A stretch of 64,000 nucleotides of DNA from Hymenobacter plasmatis. Its GTDB lineage: Bacteria; Bacteroidota; Bacteroidia; Cytophagales; Hymenobacteraceae. The translations under genes were made by a program, and so were the position numbers. This document shows positions 43,978 through 53,245 of the stretch, in pieces; position 1 is the first letter of the stretch; each line of letters begins with the position of its first letter. The stretch covers positions 24,127 through 88,126 of the forward strand of contig NZ_JAJFAW010000026.1 of the NCBI RefSeq assembly GCF_020711255.1. Direction: 5' to 3'. The notes beneath the pieces are model-generated. The model saw nothing but the letters and a program-made list of their open reading frames with translations, was not told the origin of the DNA and made no database searches.

Positions 43978-44484
43978 TTACAGCAGCGGCCGCTCGGCGG
44001 GTGGGGTATTGGGCAGGCTCGGGTCGGTCTGCGGAAACGTGGGGCGGGGCAGGTGGTCGGGCGTGTACGTTTCGGTGGTCCGGGTTTCGGTGGTGCTCAC
44101 GGTGCCGGCCGGGCCGGTTTCCACCACGGACCCATCAATAATGCGGCCGTCGACGGTGCGGCTGGGTTGAGCTACCACCGGCGCCGTGGCGCGCTGTTGC
44201 TGGTCGTACAGCTTGGCTTTGAGCTCGTTGATTTTGCCTTCGTATTGGCTCACCGAGCGGCGCAGGATGGCACTGTCGAGGTTTTCGGTGACCAGGTGCA
44301 GGGCCAGCAAAATGGCGCCTATCACAAACAGGGTGTAGTAAAACTGCCGTTCCTGCTCCAGAGCCGACAGGCCCGAGCCCATGCCCATGACGGAAGTGCG
44401 CACCGCCGGGACGAAAATGAACAACAGCGCCAGCAACAAGTAAATCATTACTGCAACGGTGACAATACGTTTTAGAGCGAGCAT
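43978..44484 (-). CDS. Small membrane protein with coiled coil and Pro/Thr-rich tail
   Basis: The 168-residue product has two membrane helices (about 5-30 and 50-68), then a short coiled coil (SVSQYEGKINELKAKLYDQQQ). A tail of about 75 residues rich in Thr, Pro and Glu follows (TVSTTETRTTETYTP). I do not recognise a family. It lies between an ABC exporter gene and gmhA, all on the - strand, which hints at an envelope role, but nothing in the sequence proves it. Confidence 0.68.
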   Translation of the reverse strand: MLALKRIVTVAVMIYLLLALLFIFVPAVRTSVMGMGSGLSALEQERQFYYTLFVIGAILLALHLVTENLDSAILRRSVSQYEGKINELKAKLYDQQQRATAPVVAQPSRTVDGRIIDGSVVETGPAGTVSTTETRTTETYTPDHLPRPTFPQTDPSLPNTPPAERPLL

Positions 44485-44596
44485 GGCGGAAAAGATTGGT
44501 TAAGGCCGAAAGATAGGTACATCAAGTTCCTGCTTGGTGTAGCCCTTGTGTACGCATTAAGGGCACACTTCGCTGTGCTAGGGCATTCGCGAGGGC

Positions 44597-46441
44597 TTAC
44601 ACCAGCGCGGCATTGGTCTGCATGGAGCTGAGGCGCTGGTATACGCCGCCCTCGCGCCGCACCAGTTCGTCGTGGGTGCCGCGCTCCACGATGCGGCCGT
44701 GCTGCAGTACAATGATTTCATCGGCGTGCTGCACCGTGCTCAGGCGGTGGGCAATGACCAAGGACGTGCGGTTTTGCATCAGGCGCTGCAGAGCTTCCTG
44801 CACCAGCTTTTCGCTCTCGGTATCGAGGGCCGAGGTGGCTTCGTCGAGAATGAGGATGGGCGGGTTGCGCAAGATGGCGCGGGCAATGCTGAGCCGCTGC
44901 CGCTGCCCGCCCGAGAGGCGCGAGCCCCGGTCACCAATCACGGTCTGGTAGCCCTCGGGGCTGGCCAGGATGAACTCGTGGGCATTGGCGATTTTGGCCG
45001 CTTCGATGACTTCGGCCTCGCTGGCTTCGGTGTTGAAGCGGATGTTGTTGAGGATGCTGTCGTTAAACAGAATGCTTTCCTGGGTCACGATGCCCATCTG
45101 GTCGCGCACCGAGTGCAGCGTGCAGGCGCGCAGGTCGTGGCCGTCAATCAGAATCTGCCCGCCGCTGGGGTCATAGAAGCGCGGCAGCAGGTCGGCCAGC
45201 GTGCTTTTGCCGCCCCCGCTCGAGCCCACCAGCGCCACAGTGCTGCCCTTGCGAATCTTCAGGTTGACATCGTAGAGCACCGGCGTGTCGCCGTAGCTGA
45301 ACTGCAGGTTCTGGAACTCGATTTCGCGCTCGAACGGCGGCAGGGTGGTGGCGCCCGGCCGGTCCCGAATGGCGGGCTCCGTGTCGATGATGCTAAGCAC
45401 CCGCTCGCCGGCCACCAGCCCGCGCTGGATGTTGCCAAACGACGACGACAGCGCCTTGGCTGGCGTGAGCACCTGCGAAAACAGCACGATGTACGTGATA
45501 AACGAAGCCCCTTCCAGGTCCGACTGCCCGCCCAATATCAGCGAGCCGCCGAAGTACAGCAGCCCGGCCACCACCAGCACCCCGGCAAACTCCGAGAAGG
45601 GCGAGGCCAGGTCACGGATGTTGTCGATACGCCGCGAGGTGCTCGCGTATTGGTCGTTCTGGGCTTCAAACTTGCCCGTTATGTATTCCTCCGCATTAAA
45701 GGCTTTCACCACCCGAATGCCGCCCAGGGTCTCATCAATCACGGAGAGCATGGAGCCCAGCGTCTTCTGGCTGGTTTTGGCCTGCTGGCGCAGGCGCTTG
45801 GCCAGGCCCGCAATGATGCCGCCCGAAATAGGCAATAGCAACAGCGTGAACAGCGTGAGCTTGAGCGACATGTAAAACAGCACCGCGAAGTAGGCCACAA
45901 TGGTGAGCGGCTCGCGGATAACGGCCGTGAGCGTGTTCACCACCGAAATTTCCACCTCCTGCACGTCGTTGGTAAAGCGCGACATCAGGTCGCCCTTGCG
46001 CTCGTTGGCGAAGTAGCCCAACTCCAGCCGCATGATGCGGTGGTACAACGCGCGGCGCAGGTTGCGGATAACGCGCGACCGCACCCGGGCCACCAGCCGC
46101 AAGCTCAGGTACCGGAACACGTTGCTGAAAAACACCGACACCACTAGCACCAGGCACACAAAGAGCAGCGCGCCCAGCTTGCCGTGCTCGGCAATCACCT
46201 GGGCAAAGTAGTAGTTGAAAGTATTGGTGATGTAGTCAAGTGTGAGCGCAAAATCCGGCAGGTGGGTCGGCGCCTTCACCTGCACCTTGCCGGTCTTGTC
46301 AAACAGCACGTTCAGCAGCGGAATGATGAGCGCGAAGTTGCCAATGCTGAAAAAGATACCCAGAACCGTATAAAGCAGGTATAGCGGCAGGAAGTCTGCG
46401 TAAGGCCGGGCGTAGCTAAGGATGCGTAAATAAGTCTTCAT
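44597..46441 (-). CDS. MsbA-like ABC exporter (fused permease and ATPase)
   Basis: This 614-residue half-transporter has six membrane helices in the first 330 residues and a nucleotide-binding domain after that. Walker A is GSSGGGKST near residue 400, the signature is LSGGQRQRLSIARAIL, Walker B is ILILDEATSAL and the H-loop is IAHRLSTV. It works as a homodimer in the inner membrane. MsbA-type lipid A flipping is suggested by family and by the gmhA neighbour, but multidrug or peptide export cannot be excluded. Confidence 0.9.
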   Translation of the reverse strand: MKTYLRILSYARPYADFLPLYLLYTVLGIFFSIGNFALIIPLLNVLFDKTGKVQVKAPTHLPDFALTLDYITNTFNYYFAQVIAEHGKLGALLFVCLVLVVSVFFSNVFRYLSLRLVARVRSRVIRNLRRALYHRIMRLELGYFANERKGDLMSRFTNDVQEVEISVVNTLTAVIREPLTIVAYFAVLFYMSLKLTLFTLLLLPISGGIIAGLAKRLRQQAKTSQKTLGSMLSVIDETLGGIRVVKAFNAEEYITGKFEAQNDQYASTSRRIDNIRDLASPFSEFAGVLVVAGLLYFGGSLILGGQSDLEGASFITYIVLFSQVLTPAKALSSSFGNIQRGLVAGERVLSIIDTEPAIRDRPGATTLPPFEREIEFQNLQFSYGDTPVLYDVNLKIRKGSTVALVGSSGGGKSTLADLLPRFYDPSGGQILIDGHDLRACTLHSVRDQMGIVTQESILFNDSILNNIRFNTEASEAEVIEAAKIANAHEFILASPEGYQTVIGDRGSRLSGGQRQRLSIARAILRNPPILILDEATSALDTESEKLVQEALQRLMQNRTSLVIAHRLSTVQHADEIIVLQHGRIVERGTHDELVRREGGVYQRLSSMQTNAALV

Positions 46442-46513
46442 GGATAAGGGCGGCGTGCATAGCTAAGGGCGCCTTGAGTTGTAGATTACTTCAACCAGCC
46501 GTCCGGGTATTGA

Positions 46514-48514
46514 TTAAAATTCATGTAAGCGCTGGGCAATGTTCCAGCGCAGGGCCAGCGAGGCATATACTTCGTTGCCGTTGAGGGCGGGGGTGCGGGT
46601 GTAGGTCTGGTTGCGCGCAATCAGCTTGGCGTCGAGAAACAGGTTCAGTCGCGGCTGGTACGTGGCCGTGAAATCGGCGTGCAGCAGGCGGCTTTTGTTG
46701 CCTTGAGCTACTTTGTTGCCGTATTCACTCACGCGGGTGTTGTACGATTTGAGCACGTTGCCGCCAAAGTTGAAGCCGTTGAGGTCCGCATTGTTGACGT
46801 CGAGGCCTTGCTCCGAATAGAAGGCCTTGCCCACCAGCATCAGGCGGGGCAGGGGCTGGTAGCTGAGCACGCCCAGTATCTCGGCCAGGTTGGCGCCCAT
46901 GGGGTGGGCGAGGGGCTGCTGGTAATGCTGGTAGTTGGTGTAGCTGTCGGCGTGCTGGTAGGTATAGGGCCGGATGTAGTTGAACTCCACCTGCAGGTCG
47001 AGGTTGCGCAGGCCGGCCACGTCGATGTACTTGGCACCCAGCTGCACGGCTTGCTTGTTGGCCCACCAGCCGTTGCCGGCGCGCACCTCGCTTATTTTAA
47101 ACTCATCGAGCACTACTTGGCCGTAGAGCTGAGCGGTGTGCAGCACGTTCCACTTGAAATCCAGCCCAAGAATGGCGTTATCGGCCGAGCCCACGTTCTG
47201 CTCCACTGCCCGGTAGAAAATCACCGGGTTCAGGTACTGTAGCTCGAAGCCCCCGCGCTGGTTCACCACGCGCCCGTTCACAATGGTGCTGTCGATGCCG
47301 CGGCCGCCCAGCACTGTGCTCTCAAACACGCCGATGTTGAAATTGGGCGTCACGTCGAAGCTGAGGTGGTGCAGCGCCAGGTACTTCTTCGGGTACACCT
47401 GGTCCTGATTTTTGCGCTCGGCGGTGAGCTCGGCAAACAGGTTCTGGTAGTTGAATTTCCAGACCCGGGTATTAATCTTCAGGAAGAAGTACGGGGCGCT
47501 GTAATCGGAGAGAATCAGCGAGCGGTAGCCATTGCCGATGAAGTTGCGGTCATGGGCCAGCTGCACGTTGATGTGCTTGCTGGCCGCGTAGGTAATGCCC
47601 CCGCGGGCCGTGAAGAAGTCGTATTGGTCGGCCTGGTTTTTAAAGTTCTTTTTGAAGCCTTCGTGCGGCACAATGTCGTCGCGCAGAATCCGGTCCTGCA
47701 CGTAGCCGGGCACCGCCTGCTGGTTGTCGGTCAGGAAAGTATAGAAGCCCAGCTTTTGGTCAATGGTGCCTTCCAGCTGCACGCCCCGCGTGTTTACAAA
47801 CCGCAGCCCGCTCAGCTCGGTATCCTTGCCGGCTTGCAGCAGCAGCACAGGGTTCACGCGCAGCGTAAAATCAGGCGACTCGACGTGGTATAAATCGGTT
47901 TGGTTGCGGTAGAAGTAGTTCAGGAAAGGGCTGGCACTCTGGTTCACCTCGGCCCCTTGCGCAGAGTTAGCCCAATTGTCTTTCAGCAGGTATTGGGCAT
48001 TGAACCGGTCGGCGCGGGAGAGGCTGCCCGTGCGGTAGGCCTGGGCGCTGTCGGCCGAGAGCATGCGCTCGGCGAGCCGGGCCACGCCGGCGCGGGTATA
48101 AGGCCGCGAGCTGGTGTGCGGGTCGTGCAGCGAGTCGGAGCCGAACTTGATGGCGTACCGGTCAATGAGGCGGTACGTGTCGGGGTCGAGCGGCACGTAG
48201 TTGGCTCCCTGCGTGGATTTTGTGTTATTGCCCGAAACGCTCTTTTGCCGCGGTGCGGCCGTGCGCGCTGGCTTATCGCGCAGCGGCCGCTCCCGAGCTG
48301 CTTTGCTCCGTGTGGGCGGCACGCTATCAAGCGGTTGGTCGAAAATCAACCACGGCGATTTTTCCTCCTTCGCGGGAGCAGCTGGGGTAGCGGGTGCCGT
48401 ACTTGGTGCCGAAGGCTCAGCAGGTACCGTAGGAGGCACTGTAGGCACGGTTTGGGCGGCCAGGGAGCCCGTCAGCAGCGCCAGCACAGAAGAAAGAAGC
48501 AGAGCTTTATGCAT
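46514..48514 (-). CDS. Wzi-like capsule-assembly outer membrane protein
   Basis: The 666-residue exported protein starts with MHKALLLSSVLALLTGSLAAQ. A Pro/Ala/Thr-rich linker (about 22-60) and a basic stretch follow. Residues about 110-185 form a periplasmic helical region (RYAIKFGSDSLHDPHTSSRPYTRAG), and the rest is a large barrel. NVQLAHDRNFIGNGYRSLILSDYSAPYFFLKINT in the barrel resembles Wzi-family lectin-like barrels. Capsule or exopolysaccharide attachment is the likely role by homology; related barrel proteins occur in gliding bacteria, so this is not certain. Confidence 0.72.
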   Translation of the reverse strand: MHKALLLSSVLALLTGSLAAQTVPTVPPTVPAEPSAPSTAPATPAAPAKEEKSPWLIFDQPLDSVPPTRSKAARERPLRDKPARTAAPRQKSVSGNNTKSTQGANYVPLDPDTYRLIDRYAIKFGSDSLHDPHTSSRPYTRAGVARLAERMLSADSAQAYRTGSLSRADRFNAQYLLKDNWANSAQGAEVNQSASPFLNYFYRNQTDLYHVESPDFTLRVNPVLLLQAGKDTELSGLRFVNTRGVQLEGTIDQKLGFYTFLTDNQQAVPGYVQDRILRDDIVPHEGFKKNFKNQADQYDFFTARGGITYAASKHINVQLAHDRNFIGNGYRSLILSDYSAPYFFLKINTRVWKFNYQNLFAELTAERKNQDQVYPKKYLALHHLSFDVTPNFNIGVFESTVLGGRGIDSTIVNGRVVNQRGGFELQYLNPVIFYRAVEQNVGSADNAILGLDFKWNVLHTAQLYGQVVLDEFKISEVRAGNGWWANKQAVQLGAKYIDVAGLRNLDLQVEFNYIRPYTYQHADSYTNYQHYQQPLAHPMGANLAEILGVLSYQPLPRLMLVGKAFYSEQGLDVNNADLNGFNFGGNVLKSYNTRVSEYGNKVAQGNKSRLLHADFTATYQPRLNLFLDAKLIARNQTYTRTPALNGNEVYASLALRWNIAQRLHEF

Positions 48515-48785
48515 AAATACCGATAGTTCTCAATAAAAGCGAAACGGCACGACCAAACGAAAGTCAAGAGCGGCAATTTCTTAACAAACCTACGCAGCAA
48601 GCCGTTGGTACGGATAAGCTGAGCCTCTGTGGCCCGTCGCCAGGAGGGCCCATTGGGCCACCCCAAACCGGTGCCGAAGCAGGCCCGACACCGGGTATTT
48701 CTTGCCTGCCGCCGGTTTTTGTGCCAACTTCGGGGCCACAGCAGGGTTAATATTCCTGGCTCCACCTCCTTTCCCTTTTTGCAGC

Positions 48786-49505
48786 ATGGCCAAACCCCCA
48801 CTTCCTACCGCACCTTCTGCCGCGGCCGTGCCCGCCGCTACCGACACGGTCGACGCCCTGGCCCATGTGCACGTTGTGTGTGCCGAGCCCAGCATCGCCA
48901 ACCATTTTCTGGCCGAGCTACGCGACAAAGAGGTGCAAAAAGACAGCCTCCGCTTCCGCCGCAACCTCCAGCGCCTGGGCGAAATCATTGCCTACCGCAT
49001 CAGCGCCCACCTCAGCTACACCGAGCAAACCATTCAGACACCGCTGGCCGAAACTCGCGGCAAGCTGCTGCACGACTTTCCCATTCTGGCCACTGTGCTG
49101 CGCGCCGGCCTGCCGTTTCACCAGGGCTTCCTCAACTATTTCGACCAGTCGCCCAGCGCCTTTGTGGCGGCCTACCGCATTGAGGGCACGGCCCAGGTGC
49201 AGGTGCAGGTCGATTACCTGTCGGCGCCCAGCCTCGACGAGCGGGTACTGATTCTGGCCGACCCCATGCTGGCCACCGGCAAAAGCCTCGTGCAAACCTA
49301 CCGGGCCATGCTTCGCTTCGGCATGCCGCGGCAGGTGCACATCGCCGCCGTTATTGCCTCGCCCGAGGGCCTGGCGTATGTAGCCCGCGAAATTCCCGAA
49401 GCCAACCTGTGGGTGGCCGCCATCGACGAGCGCCTGAACGAGCACGCCTACATCGTGCCCGGCCTCGGCGACGCGGGCGACCTCTCCTACGGCAGCAAGC
49501 TCTAG
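48786..49505 (+). CDS. upp: Uracil phosphoribosyltransferase
   Basis: The 239-residue enzyme salvages uracil with PRPP to UMP. The PRPP loop is DPMLATGKS at D159-S167, and the uracil-binding C terminus YIVPGLGDAGDLSYGSK is diagnostic. The start at ATG 48786 leaves a short Ala/Pro-rich extension (about 25 residues) before the conserved domain; the longer frame upstream has no homologous content. It is divergent from the Wzi-like gene. Confidence 0.92.
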   Translation: MAKPPLPTAPSAAAVPAATDTVDALAHVHVVCAEPSIANHFLAELRDKEVQKDSLRFRRNLQRLGEIIAYRISAHLSYTEQTIQTPLAETRGKLLHDFPILATVLRAGLPFHQGFLNYFDQSPSAFVAAYRIEGTAQVQVQVDYLSAPSLDERVLILADPMLATGKSLVQTYRAMLRFGMPRQVHIAAVIASPEGLAYVAREIPEANLWVAAIDERLNEHAYIVPGLGDAGDLSYGSKL

Positions 49506-49665
49506 CTCAAGCCACCGCTTAGCGAGTAGCTCAACTAGCTCAGCCCAAGAGTTGGGCTGGTAAGGATGAAGATTTCAGGCCGGCCATAAGGTTGGATTTG
49601 GGCTGTGTGCTACCGTTTAGGTTGGGCCAAACAGCATAATAAGCGGCCTGCAAGCGGCGTTTATG

Positions 49666-49697
49666 GAACCCTCCCTCTTTAAACTTGGTATCTTTGC
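49666..49697 (+). promoter_or_regulatory. Bacteroidota-type promoter
   Basis: TATCTTTG at 49689-49696 matches the -7 consensus exactly. The -33 region holds only a weak TTTATGG (from about 49660). Transcription should start near 49703, inside the longest open frame of the next gene, which argues for a downstream start codon there. Confidence 0.6.
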
Positions 49698-49714
49698 AAA
49701 GCGTCCACCCCGCT

Positions 49715-50206
49715 TTGTTTTTTACTCTTCACCGCCTGCTTTTTCTCCTCGTTTTGCTCCATCCCGCCGTTAAATGCGCGTCTGTGTTCTTGTTGAGCAC
49801 GGTCAAGTTTTTGGGCGGCCCACTGGCCGGCACTTCTATGGGACTGCACTTCTGGCCCACGATGGGCCTCACCGTGGCCGGCATGATGACCAGTGTGTTC
49901 ATCTTCTCAGGCATCGGTCGCGTCTGGATGCAGCACCGGCAGAAGCAGCGACGCCTGCGACGCGAGCCCATCTTTACGAAACGCTCGCGCAACATTATCA
50001 AGGTGTTCCGCAAGTTTGGGATGGGGGGCATTGCCTTCCTTACCCCGTTGCTGCTCACCCCCATTGGCGGCACCGTCATCGCGACGCTGCTGGGCGTACC
50101 ACGAGGGCGCATCTTGCTCCACATGCTTTGGAGCGCGGTGTTCTGGGGCTGTGCCCTCACATTTATCAGCGTGCACTTCGGGCACATGATACACCATCAT
50201 CACTAG
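49715..50206 (+). CDS. Small membrane protein, start uncertain
   Basis: The frame is open from 49685, but a promoter -7 box overlaps its first codons. I chose TTG 49715, giving about 163 residues; no ATG occurs before residue 42 of this version. It has three or four hydrophobic segments (LLFLLVLLHPAVKCASVFLLSTVKF, LTVAGMMTSVFIFSGIG, IAFLTPLLLTPIGGTVIATLLG, LWSAVFWGCALTF) with a basic cytoplasmic loop RQKQRRLRREP and a terminal MIHHHH cluster. No known family is recognised, although the second half resembles SNARE-associated/DedA-like membrane segments. Confidence 0.65.
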   Translation: MFFTLHRLLFLLVLLHPAVKCASVFLLSTVKFLGGPLAGTSMGLHFWPTMGLTVAGMMTSVFIFSGIGRVWMQHRQKQRRLRREPIFTKRSRNIIKVFRKFGMGGIAFLTPLLLTPIGGTVIATLLGVPRGRILLHMLWSAVFWGCALTFISVHFGHMIHHHH

Positions 50207-50245
50207 CGCCTGGCAGCAAAAGCCTCGGCCACTACAGTACCAAAC

Positions 50246-50308
50246 AAAATTGACCTACCCGCTCAGCTCTACACTAGGCATGGAGTTGGGCGGGTAGGTC
50301 AATTTTTA
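50246..50308. terminator. Bidirectional terminator with long stem
   Basis: AAAATTGACCTACCCGC (50246-50262) pairs with GCGGGTAGGTCAATTTTT (50290-50307). It lies between the convergent membrane-protein gene and the DEAD-box helicase gene. Confidence 0.9.
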
Positions 50309-50323
50309 TTTTAGCCGGTATGG

Positions 50324-51736
50324 CTACCGCCGCTTTCGTGCCTTAATGGCTTTCACACCCGGAGCCGAGCCGCCTTTTTTGCCCACGTTGGCCTTGGAGC
50401 CTTTGGAGCTCTTTTTCTTGCCCTCCTGAAATGGCTTGCCGGTGCGCTTGTCGATGGTCACGCCCGGCTTAATCCACTCTTTCTTCTCGTGGAAAGCACC
50501 CTGGAAAGTGGGGTCCAGCTTCTTGCGGCGCTCGTCGAGCTCGCGGCCCATCTTCTGCTGCTCTTCAAAAGGCGTCTCCTCGATGGTAACTTCTTCGGGC
50601 AGCGGCAGCACCTCAATGGTTTGATTGATAAGGGTCTCAATCTCGCCAATGTGCACCATCTCCGCCTCGTTGGCAAAGGTGATGGCCGCCCCGATGTGCT
50701 GCGCCCGGCCCGTGCGGCCGATGCGGTGCACGTAGTCGTCGTGCACAATGGGCACGTCGAAGTTGATAACGTGCGTTACCTGGGGCACGTCGATGCCCCG
50801 CGCGGCCACGTCGGTGGCCACCATGTAGCGCACTTCGCCGGCCCGGAAGGCGTCCATGCTGTTCATGCGGGCGTTCTGACCCTTGTTGCCGTGAATCACG
50901 CGCACCTCGCCGGCGGGTGCCTTGCGCTCCAGAAAGTGGGCCACTTGGTCGGCGTGCTCCTTGGTACGGGTAAAGAGCAGCACCCGCGTCATGGTCTCAG
51001 CGTCGCGGTGCAGCAGGAAATTGAGCAGGTTGATTTTCGTGAGCAGGTTGGGCGCCTGATAGAGCGTCTGGGTTACTGTAGAAGCCGTTTTGGCCGGTGG
51101 GCTCACTTCCACGCGCACCGGGAATTCCAGGAATTCCTCGCTCAGCAAGCTCACGCGCTCCGGCATGGTGGCCGAGAACAGCACGTTCTGCCGCTTGCGC
51201 GGAATAATCTCTAGAATGCGCCGAATCTGGGGCATGAAGCCCATATCCATCATCTTGTCGGCCTCGTCCATCACGAAGGTTTTCAGCTCCCGCAGCACCA
51301 AGTCGCCCTTCAGGTAGATTTCCATCAGCCGGCCCGGCGTGGCGATGAGCACATCGACGCCCTGGGCAATGGTTTCAATCTGCGTTTTCGGCCCCAGGCC
51401 GCCGTAGATGGCGAAAATCCGCAGGTCGGTATTCACGGCCAGCGCCTTCAGGTGCGTTTCAATCTGGATGGCCAGCTCCCGCGTGGGAGCCAGCACCAGG
51501 GCCCGGGGATTGATGCCCTGGGCATATTTGGCCTTCATCAGCAGGGGCAGGCCAAAGGCAGCGGTTTTGCCGGTGCCGGTTTGGGCGATGCCCAGCACGT
51601 CGTGCCCGGCCAACAGCAGCGGAATGGTCTGCTGCTGCACCGGCGTGGGCTCGGTAAAGCCAGCATCAGCTACTGCCGAAAGAAGTTGTTTGTTGAGTTT
51701 AAAATCGTTGAACGATGGGGTGGTATTGGGTTCCAT
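50324..51736 (-). CDS. DEAD-box ATP-dependent RNA helicase
   Basis: The 470-residue protein unwinds RNA in ribosome assembly, mRNA turnover or cold response. The start at ATG 51736 gives MEPNTTPSFNDF; the upstream 16 codons lack support. The Q motif (FTEPTPVQ), Walker A AQTGTGKT at 51-58, VMDEADKM, FSATMP and HRIGRTGR are intact. A Lys/Gly-rich tail of about 60 residues (TGKPFQEGKKKSSKGSKANV and on) probably binds RNA. RhlE-type is the nearest class, but the exact subfamily is not assigned. Confidence 0.93.
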   Translation of the reverse strand: MEPNTTPSFNDFKLNKQLLSAVADAGFTEPTPVQQQTIPLLLAGHDVLGIAQTGTGKTAAFGLPLLMKAKYAQGINPRALVLAPTRELAIQIETHLKALAVNTDLRIFAIYGGLGPKTQIETIAQGVDVLIATPGRLMEIYLKGDLVLRELKTFVMDEADKMMDMGFMPQIRRILEIIPRKRQNVLFSATMPERVSLLSEEFLEFPVRVEVSPPAKTASTVTQTLYQAPNLLTKINLLNFLLHRDAETMTRVLLFTRTKEHADQVAHFLERKAPAGEVRVIHGNKGQNARMNSMDAFRAGEVRYMVATDVAARGIDVPQVTHVINFDVPIVHDDYVHRIGRTGRAQHIGAAITFANEAEMVHIGEIETLINQTIEVLPLPEEVTIEETPFEEQQKMGRELDERRKKLDPTFQGAFHEKKEWIKPGVTIDKRTGKPFQEGKKKSSKGSKANVGKKGGSAPGVKAIKARKRR

Positions 51737-51799
51737 TCTGCAAAGGTCGGGTTTTTGAAGCGGAGAGGCTTTGCCCCGACACAACCTTGCGCAAAAATG

Positions 51800-51895
51800 C
51801 CGTCATGCTGAGCTTGCCGAAGCATCTCGCTCGCATCATTGAACCATTGGTTTAGTTACGGCACGCGAGATGCTTCGGCAAGCTCAGCATGACGG
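51800..51895. repeat. Palindromic repeat element, copy 7
   Basis: Arms 51800-51830 and 51865-51895 are perfectly complementary over 31 bases around a 34-base loop. The variable arm segment is CTTGCCGAAG. It is the only copy outside the first 22 kb, lying between the helicase gene and the tRNA promoter. Confidence 0.92.
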
Positions 51896-51940
51896 TTGCT
51901 ATGCAGTTGAGCCATCAAATGAACCTCCCTCAGAACTTTT

Positions 51941-51972
51941 TTTGCCCAATCCCGCTTCCTTTTCTATCTTTG
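51941..51972 (+). promoter_or_regulatory. Promoter of tRNA-His
   Basis: TTTG (51941-51944), a 20-base spacer and TATCTTTG (51965-51972) match the Bacteroidota sigma factor consensus. The tRNA begins 19 bases downstream. Confidence 0.85.
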
Positions 51973-51990
51973 CACCACCAAAACCAACAC

Positions 51991-52065
<75 letters not shown>

Positions 52066-52081
52066 CATTAATTAATTAATT

Positions 52082-52115
52082 AAGTCCCCGGAGATTTCCG
52101 GGGACTTTTTTTTTA
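52082..52115 (+). terminator. Terminator of tRNA-His
   Basis: AAGTCCCCGGA (52082-52092) and TCCGGGGACTT (52097-52107) form an 11-base stem with loop GATT, followed by a run of T to 52114. Confidence 0.95.
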
Positions 52116-52223
52116 ATTGCCGAACGTTGTAGTGTGATTGCGGTGCGGAAGTTGGCCTTGGCCCAGCACTCAGCCGTTCAATCAGTATCAATTTAAATCG
52201 ACAACACCCTAACCATTAAATAC

Positions 52224-53162
52224 ATGAGTCTACTCGTCATCGGCAGCGTTGCATTCGACGCCATCGAAACGCCCTTCGGCAAAACCGACAAAATCATCGG
52301 TGGTGCTGCCACGTTTATCGGCCTTTCGGCTTCTTATTCGCTAAAGCCCGTGAAATTGGTAGCTGTTGTTGGCGAGGACTTTCCGCAGTCCGACATCATG
52401 CTCCTTGAAGAGCACGGCGTGGACGTGGAAGGCCTGCAGGTGAAGCAGGGCGAGAAGTCATTTTTCTGGTCGGGCAAGTATTCGCGGGACCTTAACTCGC
52501 GCGAAACCTTGGTGACGGAGCTCAACGTGCTGGCCGATTTCGACCCCATCATCCCCGACAGCTACCAGGATTGCAAGTACCTGATGCTCGGCAACCTGGC
52601 GCCGCAGGTGCAGCGCTTGGTTATCCAGCGCCTCGTCAATCGGCCCAAGCTGATTGTGATGGACACCATGAACTTCTGGATGGACATTGCCCTGGAAGAG
52701 CTGACCGCCACCATCGAAATGGTAGACGTGCTCAGCATCAACGACGAGGAAGCCCGCCAGCTCAGCGGCGAGTATTCGCTGGTGAAGGCCGCCAAGAAAA
52801 TCATGGCCATGGGGCCGAAATTTCTCATCATCAAGAAAGGCGAGCACGGCGCCCTGCTCTTCCACAAAAACAAGGTGTTCTACGCGCCCGCATTGCCGCT
52901 GGAAGAAGTGTTTGACCCCACCGGCGCCGGCGACACGTTCGCGGGCGGCTTCATCGGCCACTTGGCCGCGACCGACGACATCAGCTTCGAAAACATGAAG
53001 CGCGCGGTGATTCACGGCTCGGCCATGGCGTCGTTCTGCGTCGAGAAATTTGGCACCGAGCGCCTGCTCAACCTCACGGCCGAGGAAGTGGAGGCCCGCG
53101 AGGCCCTGTTTGCCGAGCTGGTGAAAGTGGTGCCGGCTACTGCTTTGGCCAACGTAGGCTAA
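52224..53162 (+). CDS. PfkB family carbohydrate / nucleoside kinase
   Basis: This 312-residue ribokinase-like enzyme begins SLLVIGSVAFDAIETPFGKTDKIIGGAATF. The C-terminal anion-hole motif DPTGAGDTFAGGF is at 231-243 with catalytic base D237, and an ATP-binding segment LIIKKGEHGALL precedes it. The substrate may be a sugar, adenosine or another nucleoside. Its neighbours, a tRNA and a small unknown protein, do not help. Confidence 0.9.
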   Translation: MSLLVIGSVAFDAIETPFGKTDKIIGGAATFIGLSASYSLKPVKLVAVVGEDFPQSDIMLLEEHGVDVEGLQVKQGEKSFFWSGKYSRDLNSRETLVTELNVLADFDPIIPDSYQDCKYLMLGNLAPQVQRLVIQRLVNRPKLIVMDTMNFWMDIALEELTATIEMVDVLSINDEEARQLSGEYSLVKAAKKIMAMGPKFLIIKKGEHGALLFHKNKVFYAPALPLEEVFDPTGAGDTFAGGFIGHLAATDDISFENMKRAVIHGSAMASFCVEKFGTERLLNLTAEEVEAREALFAELVKVVPATALANVG

Positions 53163-53245
53163 GCTGTAGTTTTCGGTCGGGTGGGCAACTTTTTGGCGGC
53201 GGAAGGGTACAACTTATACTCCTCCACAATTAACCTTTTAACGCC

